64,000 nt of DNA, from NCBI GenBank assembly GCA_026122225.1, contig JANEZZ010001635.1, forward strand, positions 1 through 64,000, in the 5' to 3' direction. Within the stretch, counting starts at the first letter, position 1; the number at the start of each line of letters is the position of its first letter. This DNA is from Heloderma charlesbogerti (Eukaryota > Chordata > Lepidosauria > Squamata > Helodermatidae). This document shows positions 1-10,238 of this stretch, piece after piece. The translations under genes and the position numbers were made by a program. The notes beneath the pieces are model-generated. The model worked only from the letters and a program-made list of their open reading frames with translations. It searched no databases and had not been told where the DNA came from.

Positions 1-1744
1 TAATCAGGAATACACTTCACTGGGCATTGCCATAACAACTGAAAACACTTGAACTCTTTTTTTACACGTATTTTCTCTGAGAGACAGAGAAAAAGATCCT
101 TGCATGGCAGTGCTAGCCATAAACAAATATTTAGCATCGTAAGGAAGAGAGTCATGGTCCACTCTCAAAGTTGAGGGATGAAAATCCTTTCTTATTCACA
201 GGGATGGGATTCTGCTCTGCACTACATCTAATTATAGGAGCTTTGTCTAAGATTCTGTTGCACAGTTCATATGGTTTCATTTGCTTTATCTTATGCAATG
301 ATTTCAGGATTTCTTTCACTTTAATTTTGCCTACTTGCCTGGCTATCCTTCCTTACGGTCATATATATGTTGTGGTTAATGTGAATTTAATAATGGAATG
401 CACCACTATGCTACATTTCTTATGCACAAGGGTACATCATGCCTTTTCTTGCATCTCATCTTATTGGCTGTGTATATACATGTGATTCATTCTCAGAAAG
501 AAGAACCTTGGAAACTGCAGGTATGTGATGTCAGTAATGGGTGAAAACCCTAGTGCATTATGGGATGTGCTGTACTAAATAATGCATCAAAATGTTCAAA
601 TGAAAATTATTTTTTTCAACAATGGGCTAGTCTTACTCTGTGAACTGTTTTCCAAATGGGGTGTGTGTGTGTTTTGGCCATAAATATCACACCTAGGGAA
701 TATTTTGTGCAATACTAGTTCTTACCCATTTGTAAGAGTATCCAGAACTAGTTTCACTGCCTTTGGCAATACATTCTTTTCTAGCTTCTATAAATCATCA
801 AGTGCACTATTGACAACCAAAATCCAGAGCAAAAAGGAAAAAAATCAGTCTGAATCTTCAAAATATTTTTACCCTCAAATGTACAATCTGTACAAAATGT
901 ACAAATGTACAATTCAAATGTAAAAATGCATAAACAAAGTATAAACATTGACAGAATCAATTTAAAAAAACACACACACAACATCCTCTTCTTGTGTTTG
1001 ATAAACTACCAACATTTATGGTTATGAATGGGTGATGCATCAGCTGCTCCAAGGGGCCTTGTGCTCAAGTCCTATTTTTCTCTTGGCACTTTGAGAGAGT
1101 CTCTGATTGTTCATTAATGACATACTTTAGTCTGTTCAGGAAGACAACAAGCTCCCAGGCCTCTGCTCTGGCATTAGTCATCCATTCAGCAAATGCTTCT
1201 GTTCTATTCAAACAGCACTGGTTGTCAGTGCAAAGTGTATTTTAAAAGGAAATGTGAACTTCCTTCACTTTCCTAAGGTGTGTCCTTCAATAGATTTCCA
1301 AGTGGAAAACTCTTTACCAGTTCCTAACTTGTGTGTGTGTTTTTTTAAGGGCTACTGTGTATCTGACTCACACATATTTCATCTTCCATGCAGAGGTTCC
1401 TGAGGGCATAAATTCCCCAAAGTTGTGATAACTTTCATTCAAACTCTTATTTTTCCCTATCCATACATCCTCTGTTCACCTGCCTTTCCTGCCTAGCCAA
1501 AAATTGCCTGATCATTACTCATACCTTCTCATTCTCATTTTTATGTGATTCTGATCCAGACAGGGCAGTATTTTCTTTTATTGCTTCTGAGTTGTGATTT
1601 ACAGTATTCCACCTCTGAACCAAGGCTGTGAATCCTGCTTAGATTCATGAGCTTGAAATATGGGGTTTGTGCACAAATGGGGGAGGTAGAGCAAGAGGGG
1701 ACAACTGCAGAAGGTCCAGAGGCCATTTTCACCCCTCCCAGAAT

Positions 1745-1745
<1 letters not shown>
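1..1745. other. Unassigned AT-rich DNA
   Basis: I see no exon, RNA gene or recognisable repeat here apart from short CA and GT runs. The open frames are short, AT-rich and show no protein family character. Confidence 0.5.

Positions 1746-1785
<40 letters not shown>
1746..1785. repeat. (CA)n microsatellite
   Basis: An uninterrupted run of about 20 CA units, readable directly. It accounts for the Thr-His and Cys-Val repeats that appear in translations of this stretch. Confidence 0.98.
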
Positions 1786-1786
<1 letters not shown>

Positions 1787-2688
1787 CACACAGTGGAGGA
1801 CACTCCCCAAGGCACCATGCGGTCCATAGGGTGTCCCCACGCCAAAATTTTTTAAAGGGAAGAGGAAATGCTGGTTTGCTGCCCAAATTCAGCAGCAGCA
1901 AACAGCTCTACAGTGCTACTGAGGGCTACAAGGGTTCAATCTATCATGTTTGTAGTGGCTATGGAGCACCAAAAGGGCCAAATTTAGCTTGCAAACAAGC
2001 TAAATTTAACCCTTTTAGTGGTCCGGATGCCATTTTTGGTGTGTGTGTGTTACATTCGGGGACATGGCAGGTGGGGGACACACCATTATTGGAAGGTGTC
2101 ACGTACGGCCCACATGTTGCACAACCTTGAGGTGAGAGTTAAGAAGATGCTGTGTTTGGCTAAGAACCGGGGAGGGGGCAACATATTTTGGGGAGCAGCA
2201 TATGGTTCCCTGTCCTGCCAGGTCAAGGTGCACAGTACCCAAGACCAACCAAAGTACTTTGGCACCTGAGGCAGATTAGTTTAGTGAGTTAGGGCACAAT
2301 CCTATGGAGCTAGATGTCAGCCTCCAAACTCAGAGGCTGACGCCTATCCAATGCAGGGCAGATAGAGCATGGAAGGGATCCTCTCCTCTGTGCTCTGGCC
2401 ACCCTGCATTTGTGGCTAGATGCGCATTTTTGCGCCTCTAGCTGTGGCTCCCGAGAGGGGGAGGGAAGGGGTCTGAAGGAAGCTGTCTAAAGCAGCTTCC
2501 ATGGTTTCCTCCCTCCCTGCTCCCAGGATTGACCCCCTTTTTCCCTCTCCATGCTCCGTTTATGAGCATGGAGACAGCGGTGGGGTGGAAAGAACCACGC
2601 TGGCTATGAGGGGGAGGGGGAAGGGAGTCTGGATTCCTCATTTATATGAGGAAGGGTGTTTGGGGGTTTTAGGTTGCTTTGCTTAAAT
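1786..2688. other. Unassigned DNA
   Basis: No gene or clear repeat. The phrase GGCACAATCCTATGGA at 2294 and the short inverted pair around 2310-2345 (GTCAGCCTC / GAGGCTGAC) suggest the end of another foldback repeat, but its limits are not clear. Confidence 0.4.
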
Positions 2689-2937
2689 AGTCATTGTGGT
2701 GGTTAGAGTATTGAACTGGGATGTGGGAAATCTGTGTTCTAGTCCCCACTTGACCATGAAACTCACTGGGTCACTTTGGGCCAATCACTGGGCCAGTCAC
2801 TGACTCTCAGCCTAACCTACCTCACAGGGTTGTTGTGAGGATAAAATGGAGAGGAGGAGGATTATGCAAGCTGCCTTGGGTTCCCTGAAAAAGGAAAAAA
2901 GGTGGAATATAAATGTAATAATAAATACATAAGATAA
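2689..2937 (+). mobile_element. Sauria-type tRNA-derived SINE
   Basis: Three copies in this window (also 40478 and 52777) share the same order: a tRNA-like head with the B-box-like phrase GTTCTAGTCCCCACT, then TTTGGGCCA, ACCTACCTCACAGGGTTG, GAGGATAAAATGGAGAGG and an end of GGAATATAAATGTAATAATA. This arrangement, with a tail like the 3' end of Bov-B LINEs, is known for squamate Sauria SINEs. This copy carries a small internal duplication of the GGGCCA segment. Confidence 0.85.
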
Positions 2938-2940
2938 AAA

Positions 2941-3082
2941 GTTGTTGCTTTAAACCTGTATTTTGTTGTATTGTTTGCATATTGTACTTGTATACTTTTG
3001 TGAATGTTGTATTTTTATAAATGTTGTGAGCTTTGGGGGGACCTTTTCACTGAAAGGCAGCATAAAAATAAACTGTAAAATA
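2941..3082 (+). mobile_element. Possible LINE 3' tail
   Basis: The segment with GTGAGCTTTGGGGGGACC followed by GAAAGGCAGCATAAAAATAA resembles the 3' ends of reptile LINEs that finish in a pyrimidine-purine box and an ATAAA tail. No coding part is present. The assignment is tentative. Confidence 0.4.
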
Positions 3083-4398
3083 ACATAACATAATCAATCA
3101 TCTGCTGGTGGATGAACTCCAAGCTCACACTCTGATTAATTCCTTGCACTCAGTCTCAACAGCTTTTAGGTTCAATTGCAACCAGAAAGCATAAAGAGCT
3201 GACCAAGCCCGGCCCCTGGGCTGAAAGAATTCTAAATTTGGATGAAAATGCTTAAGAGAACAACAAAGCAAAGCAAAACGAAGTTATGGAAACAGCAAAG
3301 TACTTTACATTATTATGTATGTGTCTGACTTCTAAAAGATGATGAAGTAATACGAAGGAATTTTAAATTGGAATGATCTGATTAGGGATCAGAAGCCACT
3401 GAATTGCATCTAGCTCCTGCAATTGCCAACCCATGGTGCAAGAGGGGGACTTGCAGCAATGGAGGTCTTAGACAGATGGGGACGGGCCTGAGGGGCCTCT
3501 TCTTTTTATTCACAGGGTCAAGTGGACTGGCAAAACCGCATAGGGCATCATCTTCGACTGTTCTATAAAGGTTCCCTCAGCAACAGCAAACCGGTCAGAC
3601 CACATAAGAGACATTCCCTTATGACAGGGTTGAAATGGGGTTGAGCTGCCCCTGAAAAGGTCTTGTTTTTCTCACAATTTGTTGAATACCCTACAGGATT
3701 TAGTTGCAAGGGTCCATTTCTTAGCACCTGTTGAAGTCCTTTCCTCTCTTATTTCTTCTGTCCATTGGTTATTCATTCATATTTCCTTTGAAAATGGCAA
3801 CCCAACATTTTAATTACAGAAAAAGAGTCCTTGACTGATCAGACAAAAATGGTGTTTTATTTATAACATTAGTCCCATTCCCAACAATTGTCAGCATCTT
3901 AAAATTTTCTTTGTTATTTGTCATCACTAAATCCATTCACCTTAGATTTTTCAGACTATTGTTCAATTCCTTTTCATTTTGTATGGAGAGACTTATGGAA
4001 TACAAAGGAAACAGCTTTCTAAATTGCCTTTTTACGGTTTAAGAAATCAATGTGCTTTTGTAAATATACTTTCATCGTATCTTCAACATCCAATATGCCA
4101 AGCTTCTGTAGAAAAATGCTTTAAGAGTGAGACATGAAACATTTGCAGAATTTGTGGGATATAAAAGCTAGAAGTTTGTTTGTTTTTTAAAGCATCAGTA
4201 AGAAATCAAGGAAATAAAATGCACAGTGAAACTCATAAACTATGGCTAAAATGGATACTAGCATTTTCATCTTAATGCAGCAGAAGCGGCTTTTTCTCTA
4301 AAATGGATTGCGGTTCATGGTTTTACTGGCTGATCAACATTGTTCAGACTCTAGTCCAGAAGTGGCCCACCTGCAGCACAGAAAGCGTGAGGGTACAC
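3083..4398. other. Unassigned AT-rich DNA
   Basis: No gene, RNA or repeat that I can name. It ends at the terminus of the family 2 element O. Confidence 0.5.
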
Positions 4399-4574
4399 AA
4401 GGGATGTCAAAGAAATCCTCCACAGATTCAAATGACTTAAGATTTCCATGAAACTGACCTGCTGATTCTGAAGCAATGTCTTTCTATGAGACACACAGAT
4501 TCTGTGGAGTTGTGGACCAGTTCTTTACTTCCTGGAATTACACACAAATTTAGTTGTACAAAGACATGGAAGTT

Positions 4575-6427
4575 GCTGGAAGAAATGGCGGTGGCAGCAG
4601 CCGGTTGGAAGACCAGCCGCTGAAGCTGCCGCCGCCGCCGGAGCCTCCGCTGGAGCTGCCACCGCCGCCGGAGCCTCCACTGGAGCCGCCGCCGCCCAGA
4701 ACATCCGCCCAAGGTAAGTCTCATTCTGGGGGGGATCTGCAGGGGGGGGTGGGGGGGGTAGGCAGTTCCGCCACAGATTTCAGGGGTGCATTCGGCCACA
4801 CTGAGATCCGTGGCGGACGGAAAACGCGGAACGGACCCCGGGACGGGACGGCGGACCGGCGGACGGCGGAGGTGAGAACCGCGCTGCGGGGGAACGGACA
4901 CGGTACGCGGCGGACGGACCGGACGGCGCGCGGAGTAACGTCGGATATCAAAGCGCGGAAAACGGCGGTCGGCGTCGGAATACCGGACGGACGGCCCGGA
5001 CCACGGAAGGAACGGAACGTCGGACGGAACGGTCGGCGGACCGGAGGGATGGGAGGAATCGGACGGACGGAACGGACGGCCCGGAACGGACGGCGGCGGA
5101 ACACCACGGAATCGGACGGAACGTGCGGACGGGAACGGCGGGGGACGGACGGAACGGACGGCCAGGCCGGACTGGAACGCGGCGGAAACGGAACGGAAAC
5201 GGAACGGAAGGGAGACGGGAAGGGGAAGGCGGACGGACCGGACGGAGGACGGACCGGAACTGGGAAATGGAACGGACGGGCGGAACCGGGGAGGAAGGAC
5301 GGACGGAAAACGGAGGAACGGCGGCTGGCGCGGACGGGACGGACGCGGAGGCGGGAAGGACCGGGGACGAGAAGGAACGGAACGGGAACGGCGGCGGCGC
5401 GGGGAGGGGCGGACGGAACGGAACGCGGGCGGGGCGCGGCGGCGGGAAACGTGCGGACGGGGAACGGGGATACCGGCGGAAACGGACGGGGAACGGCGGC
5501 GGGAGGGCGGGGCGCGGCGGAACCGGCGGAATGGTCGGAACGAGGAAAAAAAACGGGCGGAACGGGAGGAGGCGACGGAACGGAACAGGAATTGGGCGGG
5601 AACGGACGGCGGAAACGGCGGATAGGTCGGACCGGAGGAACCGCGGATAGGGACGGACCGCGGCGGCGGCGCGGAATTGCGGACGGCGGGCGGACGGGCG
5701 GACGGACGGAGGATGACGGAAATTCTTGCTGACGGAGGGCAAGGGGATAACGGGGAGCTGCGGACGCGCGGGACGGGCGGACTGGAAGGAGGATAAACGG
5801 CGGGGACGGACGACGGACGGGGGGACGGGACGGACGGGCGGATTTAATGTCGGAAGACCGGAGAACCGGAACCGGAACGGTCGGACGGCGGACGGAACGG
5901 GCGGCGGGACGCGCGAACGGCGGAGGACGGACCCGCGGAACGGCGGGCGGACGGAAAGGACCGGACGGCGGACGGGCTGGACGGAACGGTAGGGGACGGA
6001 AGTGGCGGGGATGGTCGGACGCGCGGGATCGGACGATCCCGGACGGCGGGAGCGGGAGGCGGAGCGGAAACGGGGAACGGAGCGGTAAGGGACCGGAACG
6101 GACGGAAAACGGGTCGGGAACGGCGGACGGCGTACGGAAAGCGGAGGAAAGGGCGGGAGCGGATCGCGCGGACCGGAACCGGGGAAACGGGAACGGAACG
6201 GCTCCCGGCGGCACGGCGGAACGGACGGGGGCGGACCGGTGGACGCGAGGAACGGAGGGACGGGAAACGCGGAGCGGAGGAAGGGCCGCGATCGGAGGAA
6301 GTGATCGGATCGGGACACGGCGCGGACGGAGACGGCGGGAACCGGTATCGGACCGACGGAACCGGCGGCCGGAACGGACGGATCGGGAACGGAAGCCGGA
6401 CGGAAACGGAATTCTCTGACATCCCTA
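4575..6427 (+). mobile_element. Family 1 hairpin-chain element (copy M), left-truncated, end expanded
   Basis: The piece from AAATGGCGGTGGCAGCAGCC through CCCAAGGTAAGTC to the end GAATTCTCTGACATCCCTA matches the right third of copy L (63697-63920) in order. The left end and the hairpin chain are missing. The left limit is uncertain; TGGAAGTT (4567-4574) and TGGAAAAT (6428-6435) agree at 6 of 8. Between GATCCGTGGCGGA and GGAATTCTCTGAC, where other copies are continuous, a CGGA-type repeat of about 1.6 kb has grown. The frames rich in Pro/Arg or Gly/Arg here are translations of GC-rich repeat, not proteins. Confidence 0.75.
4813..6410. repeat. Expanded CGGA / GGAACGGA minisatellite
   Basis: About 1.6 kb of imperfect tandem units built on CGGA, GGAACGGA and GGACGGACGG, with almost no long pyrimidine run on the + strand. 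The repeat begins exactly after the GGCGGA of copy M and ends where the conserved terminus AATTCTCTGACATCCCTA resumes. All six frames are therefore open for long stretches, giving false ORFs of up to ~500 codons. No consistent long period is visible by eye; the units interleave as 4-, 5-, 6- and 8-mers. Confidence 0.9.
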
Positions 6428-6461
6428 TGGAAAATACATGAATATATACAGCATTTAAGTG

Positions 6462-6465
<4 letters not shown>

Positions 6466-6501
<36 letters not shown>
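6466..6501. repeat. (CA)n microsatellite
   Basis: About 18 CA units, inside family 2 copy O. Confidence 0.97.
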
Positions 6502-6900
6502 ATTTTATACATCTCTGATCTCTCTTCAGCCTCTGCTGTGTAGCACCCTTTTTTGTGCACTCTTGCTCATTGATTGTACACTGAGCTAAGTAAAATACGC
6601 AAAATGTTACATGCCAGTACAAGTTCCATAAATTGTGGGAGACTTTTTTTGCATACTTTTCCAAAGGGGAAATAAATCTGAATACATCAGTGAGCAGACA
6701 ATGGACTGAAAGATGCCTGACAAACTGCGAAACACAAACAGAACAGATTTAACAAAATCGGTACATCCCTAGGATTCACCTCTCTGGCTATGACATAATT
6801 TTGGTAGATGCGTTAACATGAGATGACAGACATCACTTGGTGTATTCTAAACTAGCATATGGCTTTTCTCTGTCTAATCACTGGGCAACTGCCATTGAGG

Positions 6901-6972
6901 AAGAGCACTGAGGAAGAGCAGAGAGCTTCGACTATTGGGCAGTATAGAAATAAATAAATAAATAAATAAAAT
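6901..6972 (+). mobile_element. CR1/L3-type LINE 3' end
   Basis: AGAGAGCTTCGACTATTGGG followed by CAGTATAGAAATAAATAAAT is the same 3' terminus as the LINE fragment ending at ~42530. Only the tail is present, a typical strongly 5'-truncated insertion. Confidence 0.75.
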
Positions 6973-7110
6973 TTTAATCTGAAATGCATTGGGATTCAGT
7001 TATGTACAGTTTATTAAAAATAGCTTTTGCACATATTAGATTTTCACTTCCTACACTTTCCAGCGGTGTGCAGGAATCTGAACCTCAGTCTTGTACATTT
7101 CCCCTGTTCT

Positions 7111-8034
7111 GTTCATCAATTCATAGATTAGGGTTGGAAGGGATCTTTGGAGGTCATTTATTGGAGGTCAGAATTCAAAGTTTTGGTGATGACATTTAAA
7201 GCCCTAAGCAGCTTGAGACCTCAATATCTGAGGGAGTGCCTCTCACTATACATGCCTACCGGAGGACTGCGATTTGATGGAGGGACCCTCCTCTGCATCC
7301 CATCAGTGCAAGACATACACTATGGTGGGATGTGGGAGAGGGCCTTCTATGCTGTGGCACCCCAGTTGTGGAATGCCTTCCTCTTGGAGGGCCAATTGGT
7401 GCTTTCATTTTGGCGCCAAGTAAAAGTGTGGCTTTTTACCAAAGCCTTCGAGAGCTAAATGCACTCGCTAAAGTAGCACACTGTTTTAACTATGTTATTG
7501 TTTTAGATTTTAATTGGTATTAGCTTTTTAATGTTTAATATGCTTTAGATGTTTAAATTACTTATTGTTTTATATGTTTAAATTAATTTTATCTGCACGC
7601 CGCCCTGAGATCTTAATGATATAGGGAGGGATAAAAATGTTATAAATAAATAAATAAATAAAATTCCAAACCACTGTTCAGTGCAGTACCTACCATTCAG
7701 GATGCAACTACAGCGTACCTGCTAGATGGCCATCCAGCCTCTGCTTAAATACCTCCAGTGAAAAACAGCCTATCGCCTCCAAAGCAATCTGTTTCACTGT
7801 TGAACAGCTCTCACTGTTAAAACGTTTCTCCTAATGTTTAGCTGAAATCTGCTTCCCTGCCATTTCTATCCACTTGGTCTAGTCCTGCCCTCTGCTCTGG
7901 AACAACACAGAAGAAGTCTGCTCAGTCTCTGTGTGACCGTCTTTTAAATATTTGAAGACCGCTGTCATGTCTCTCCTTAAACTCCTTTACTCCAGGCTAA
8001 AAATACTGAGCTCTTTCAAATGTTTGTCATAGGA
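7111..8034 (-). mobile_element. CR1 LINE 3' region, split by a second LINE
   Basis: The left piece (CATAGATTAGGGTTGGAAGG, 7125) is the reverse complement of the CR1 3' end that reads CCTTCCAACCCTA...TCTATGA in the + copy at 37022-37325. The right piece (7673-8034) continues into CR1 3' sequence: CCATCCAGCCTCTGCTTAAA, then CTAGTCCTGCCCTCTGC, then ATATTTGAAGACCGCTGTCA. The two pieces are separated by a + strand L3-type LINE, so the host CR1 is the older insertion. Confidence 0.8.
7155..7665 (+). mobile_element. CR1/L3-type LINE fragment inserted in CR1
   Basis: A translation over 7165-7260 reads LVMTFKALSSLRPQYLREC, the end of the reverse transcriptase ORF also seen at 41018-42530 and 53100-53772. 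It is followed by a short 3' UTR, CGCCCTGAGATC, and an AAATAAATAAAT tail. It is 5'-truncated and has lost the catalytic region. It interrupts the minus-strand CR1 at 7111-8034. Confidence 0.8.
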
Positions 8035-8037
8035 TTG

Positions 8038-8711
8038 GGGGTGTCTCTACACGAGCAGTTTATTGCATGCTCATGACTGGGCACTCATGGAAGTTTGTGG
8101 GTCCTTTACATGCCATTGTCAACCTCCAGGATGTCTCCCATGCCTTTTCCCATTTATGCTACTTTCAGAAAGATCGGAGATATGCTGGAATATTTTTTTT
8201 TAAAAGTAGGCTATCAGCAGTGTGAAATGCCAGCATAGGGCTATGAACTTGTCGAGGAAGGACCTCCCTCTATTCAAACCATGTGTCTGCCACATTTCTC
8301 AATTGGAGGGAGAAGACAGTAAAATGCCTCCCTTCAATGAAGGGAGACAGATCCCCCACACCACCAAGCTCAGGATCAACATACTCTGTTGATTCAGAAC
8401 ACCCATTAAGTTTAGTGGGGCTTACTCCCAAGTAAGTGTGCCGAGAGTTGCATACTTATAGCACAATCTTACATCTACTCAGAAGTAAGTTGTAGCTCTC
8501 CTGGGTGCTGTGAGGAAACCATACAGCAAAAGTTATATGATGAAAACAATACTCCCTCCCCCGGCTCCTTTGCACACATGCCAGGGAGGGAGGGAGGCGC
8601 TCCCCCGATTACATGCCTGCCATGTAAAGGAGCCCTTCCTAATCCAACAAAGAAACCAAAAGCAGAAATCCCCAGTAAGGATGCGGTGGGGTTGCTAATG
8701 TAGAGACACCC
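8038..8711. mobile_element. DNA transposon-like element with 13-bp inverted ends
   Basis: GGGTGTCTCTACA (8038-8050) and TGTAGAGACACCC (8699-8711) are perfect inverted repeats 674 bp apart. Both flanks carry TTGG, too short to define a target duplication. No coding sequence is visible inside, so it would be non-autonomous. Its family is not known to me. A foldback repeat at 8405-8492 lies within it. Confidence 0.5.
8405..8492. repeat. Foldback repeat of the AATCCTATGCA type
   Basis: The two arms GGGGCTTACTCCCAAGTAAG and CTACTCAGAAGTAAG recur, in both orientations, at 11521, 19551, 45464 and 61596. This copy is degenerate. Confidence 0.5.
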
Positions 8712-8965
8712 TTGGTTTCCAGACCCGCTCCCCATTCTTTATTGTTTTTTGGATTTGCTCTGTACTGAATTCAACTCCTGAATTTCAGTTGAACTAGGAG
8801 AATGTATGTAATTCATTCCAGAACTGGCATATGCCATTTGCCACAGCTTTCGGTTCTGGATCAGTTCAGTTGCATCTCCCCACCCCCATTTATGTTACTG
8901 ATGCACAAATTAACATTGAATAAAAACAAAACAAAAGAAAGAGCAATGGTGAAGGAAAAAAACAG

Positions 8966-9226
8966 GGTTGGATCCAGAATCTGCGTTCCATGAGAGGAAG
9001 GGAACTTCTATGGGAGGAAGCATTCCACTTGCGAAAGAGACCTCTGTCTAACTTTGCGGAATCCCCCCTCTCCCCCACACCACAGTTCACCCCATTCAGC
9101 AGGGTCCCCTGACTCTCTGTGTAGCATTTTCATGAGTCTGGACAGGCTGTCATGGGAAGGAGGGGATGGCAAAGTCCACTTCCATCAGTGCAGTTGATAA
9201 TCTAGTGTAAATCCGGATCCAACCCC
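8966..9226. repeat. Foldback element with GTTGGATCC ends
   Basis: GGGTTGGATCCAGAATCT at the left and AAATCCGGATCCAACCCC at the right are imperfect inverted repeats. The interior (CACCACAGTTCACCCCATTC, AGCAGGGTCCCC) is shared with 56232-56440, so it is a dispersed repeat. Confidence 0.55.
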
Positions 9227-9697
9227 CAATCTTGATGCAGTCATAGGTATGATCACGTCAATATTCTTTTTGTGGGACATTTTAATAAACAACACATGCA
9301 AATCATCTTGATGCAACGGTATGTACAATGACATTGTTTGCTTTTTGGTTTCTTTTATTATGTTTTATCAGTGTTCAAAGGAACACAGTGCCTATTGAAA
9401 AGCATGCTGCAAAAAGAAACTTTAAAACCACATCGGGATTGCACTTCTGCAGTGTCTGATCAGTTTATACATGCATGTCGGTGATGCAGTGGGCAACACA
9501 AATGAATGGAAGAAACTGAAATGTAACTACCATTGTAACATGTAACAAGGGGTCTGTTCAAAATTCAGACAGCACAGAAAAGAGACGACCAAGATTCAGC
9601 CCCAAGACCTGAGGTTCTATACTCCTGCTTTGCACTGACCAGAGCTACTCTAAGATTTAGAGTAGGGTTTAGAATCCTGGGGTTCTCCCTTGTCAAA

Positions 9698-10080
9698 GGG
9701 CATCTCTAGCAGCCTAAAATCCTGCATTTAAAATGGGGCTTTCTGCTTCTGTTTTAAATGCAGGATCACAACAACTCCCTTTTTCATGTGCTTCCTTTCC
9801 CCCCTCCCCTTTCCCCCTCCTTCTCCCCTGTCTTCCATTATCTTTCATTGATCTCACTTCTCTTCTTGCCACTTTTCCTCTTTTCATAGAGGAAACTCAA
9901 GTGGAACACAGAAGGGTAATTTGATAGCTCATTATCTGCAATCTATTTGAAAATAGAACAAAGGGCATTTAGTGCAGGAGACACCCCGGAGGGTCACAGC
10001 GTCATGTGAAGAGCCCACGAACAAAGTTTGGTGAAGGAGCAATCTCAATCACAGGATAAAAGCTCTGTGTGAAGGAAGTC
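9698..10080 (+). repeat. Unnamed dispersed repeat, copy 1
   Basis: This stretch is closely matched in reverse complement by 55295-55673, including GGGCATCTCTA, the 47-bp near-palindrome beginning ATCCTGCATTTAAAATGG, the C/T-rich block, ATTATCTTTCATTGAT, GATAGCTCATTATCTGCAAT and AGGAGCAATCTCAATC. The GGGCATCTCTA start suggests a DNA transposon end. No long ORF is present. I do not recognise the family. Confidence 0.7.
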
Positions 10081-10238
10081 AAACAGAGGGTAACGTTTCT
10101 CCACTCTATTTCATGCTCCAGCTTCCAGCTTTTCTGGCTTCCAGCTCGAATACCAGGCTTCAGAGACTCTGAGTACTAACGACACAGGCTTCAAGACTGG
10201 ATTGGGTGTGCTCTATTACCCCAACCTTAACACTGGCA

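Larger units (their letters stand above)
4399..6771 (-). mobile_element. Family 2 TAGGGATG element (copy O), split by copy M
   Basis: The left end AAGGGATGTCAAAGAAATCC and the right end GGTACATCCCT A match the two ends of family 2 read in reverse. The interior on the left (phrases ATGAAACTGACCTGCTGATTC and GATTCTGTGGAGTTGTGGACC, each close to 24730-24830 and 59380-59450) and on the right (AGCAGACAATGGACTGAAAG, GAACAGATTT) are family 2 sequence. The flanks GGGTACAC (4391-4398) and GGATTCAC (6772-6779) agree at 6 of 8 positions, as expected for an aged 8-bp target duplication. Family 1 copy M and its expanded repeat lie inside it, and a (CA)n run follows M. Confidence 0.65.

Noticed and set aside
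4554..6560. Several long open frames (up to ~500 codons) on both strands, rich in Pro/Arg/Ser or Gly/Arg/Thr
   Set aside because: They are translations of the CGGA-type repeat and of CCG-rich transposon arm; open in overlapping frames on both strands, with no domain.
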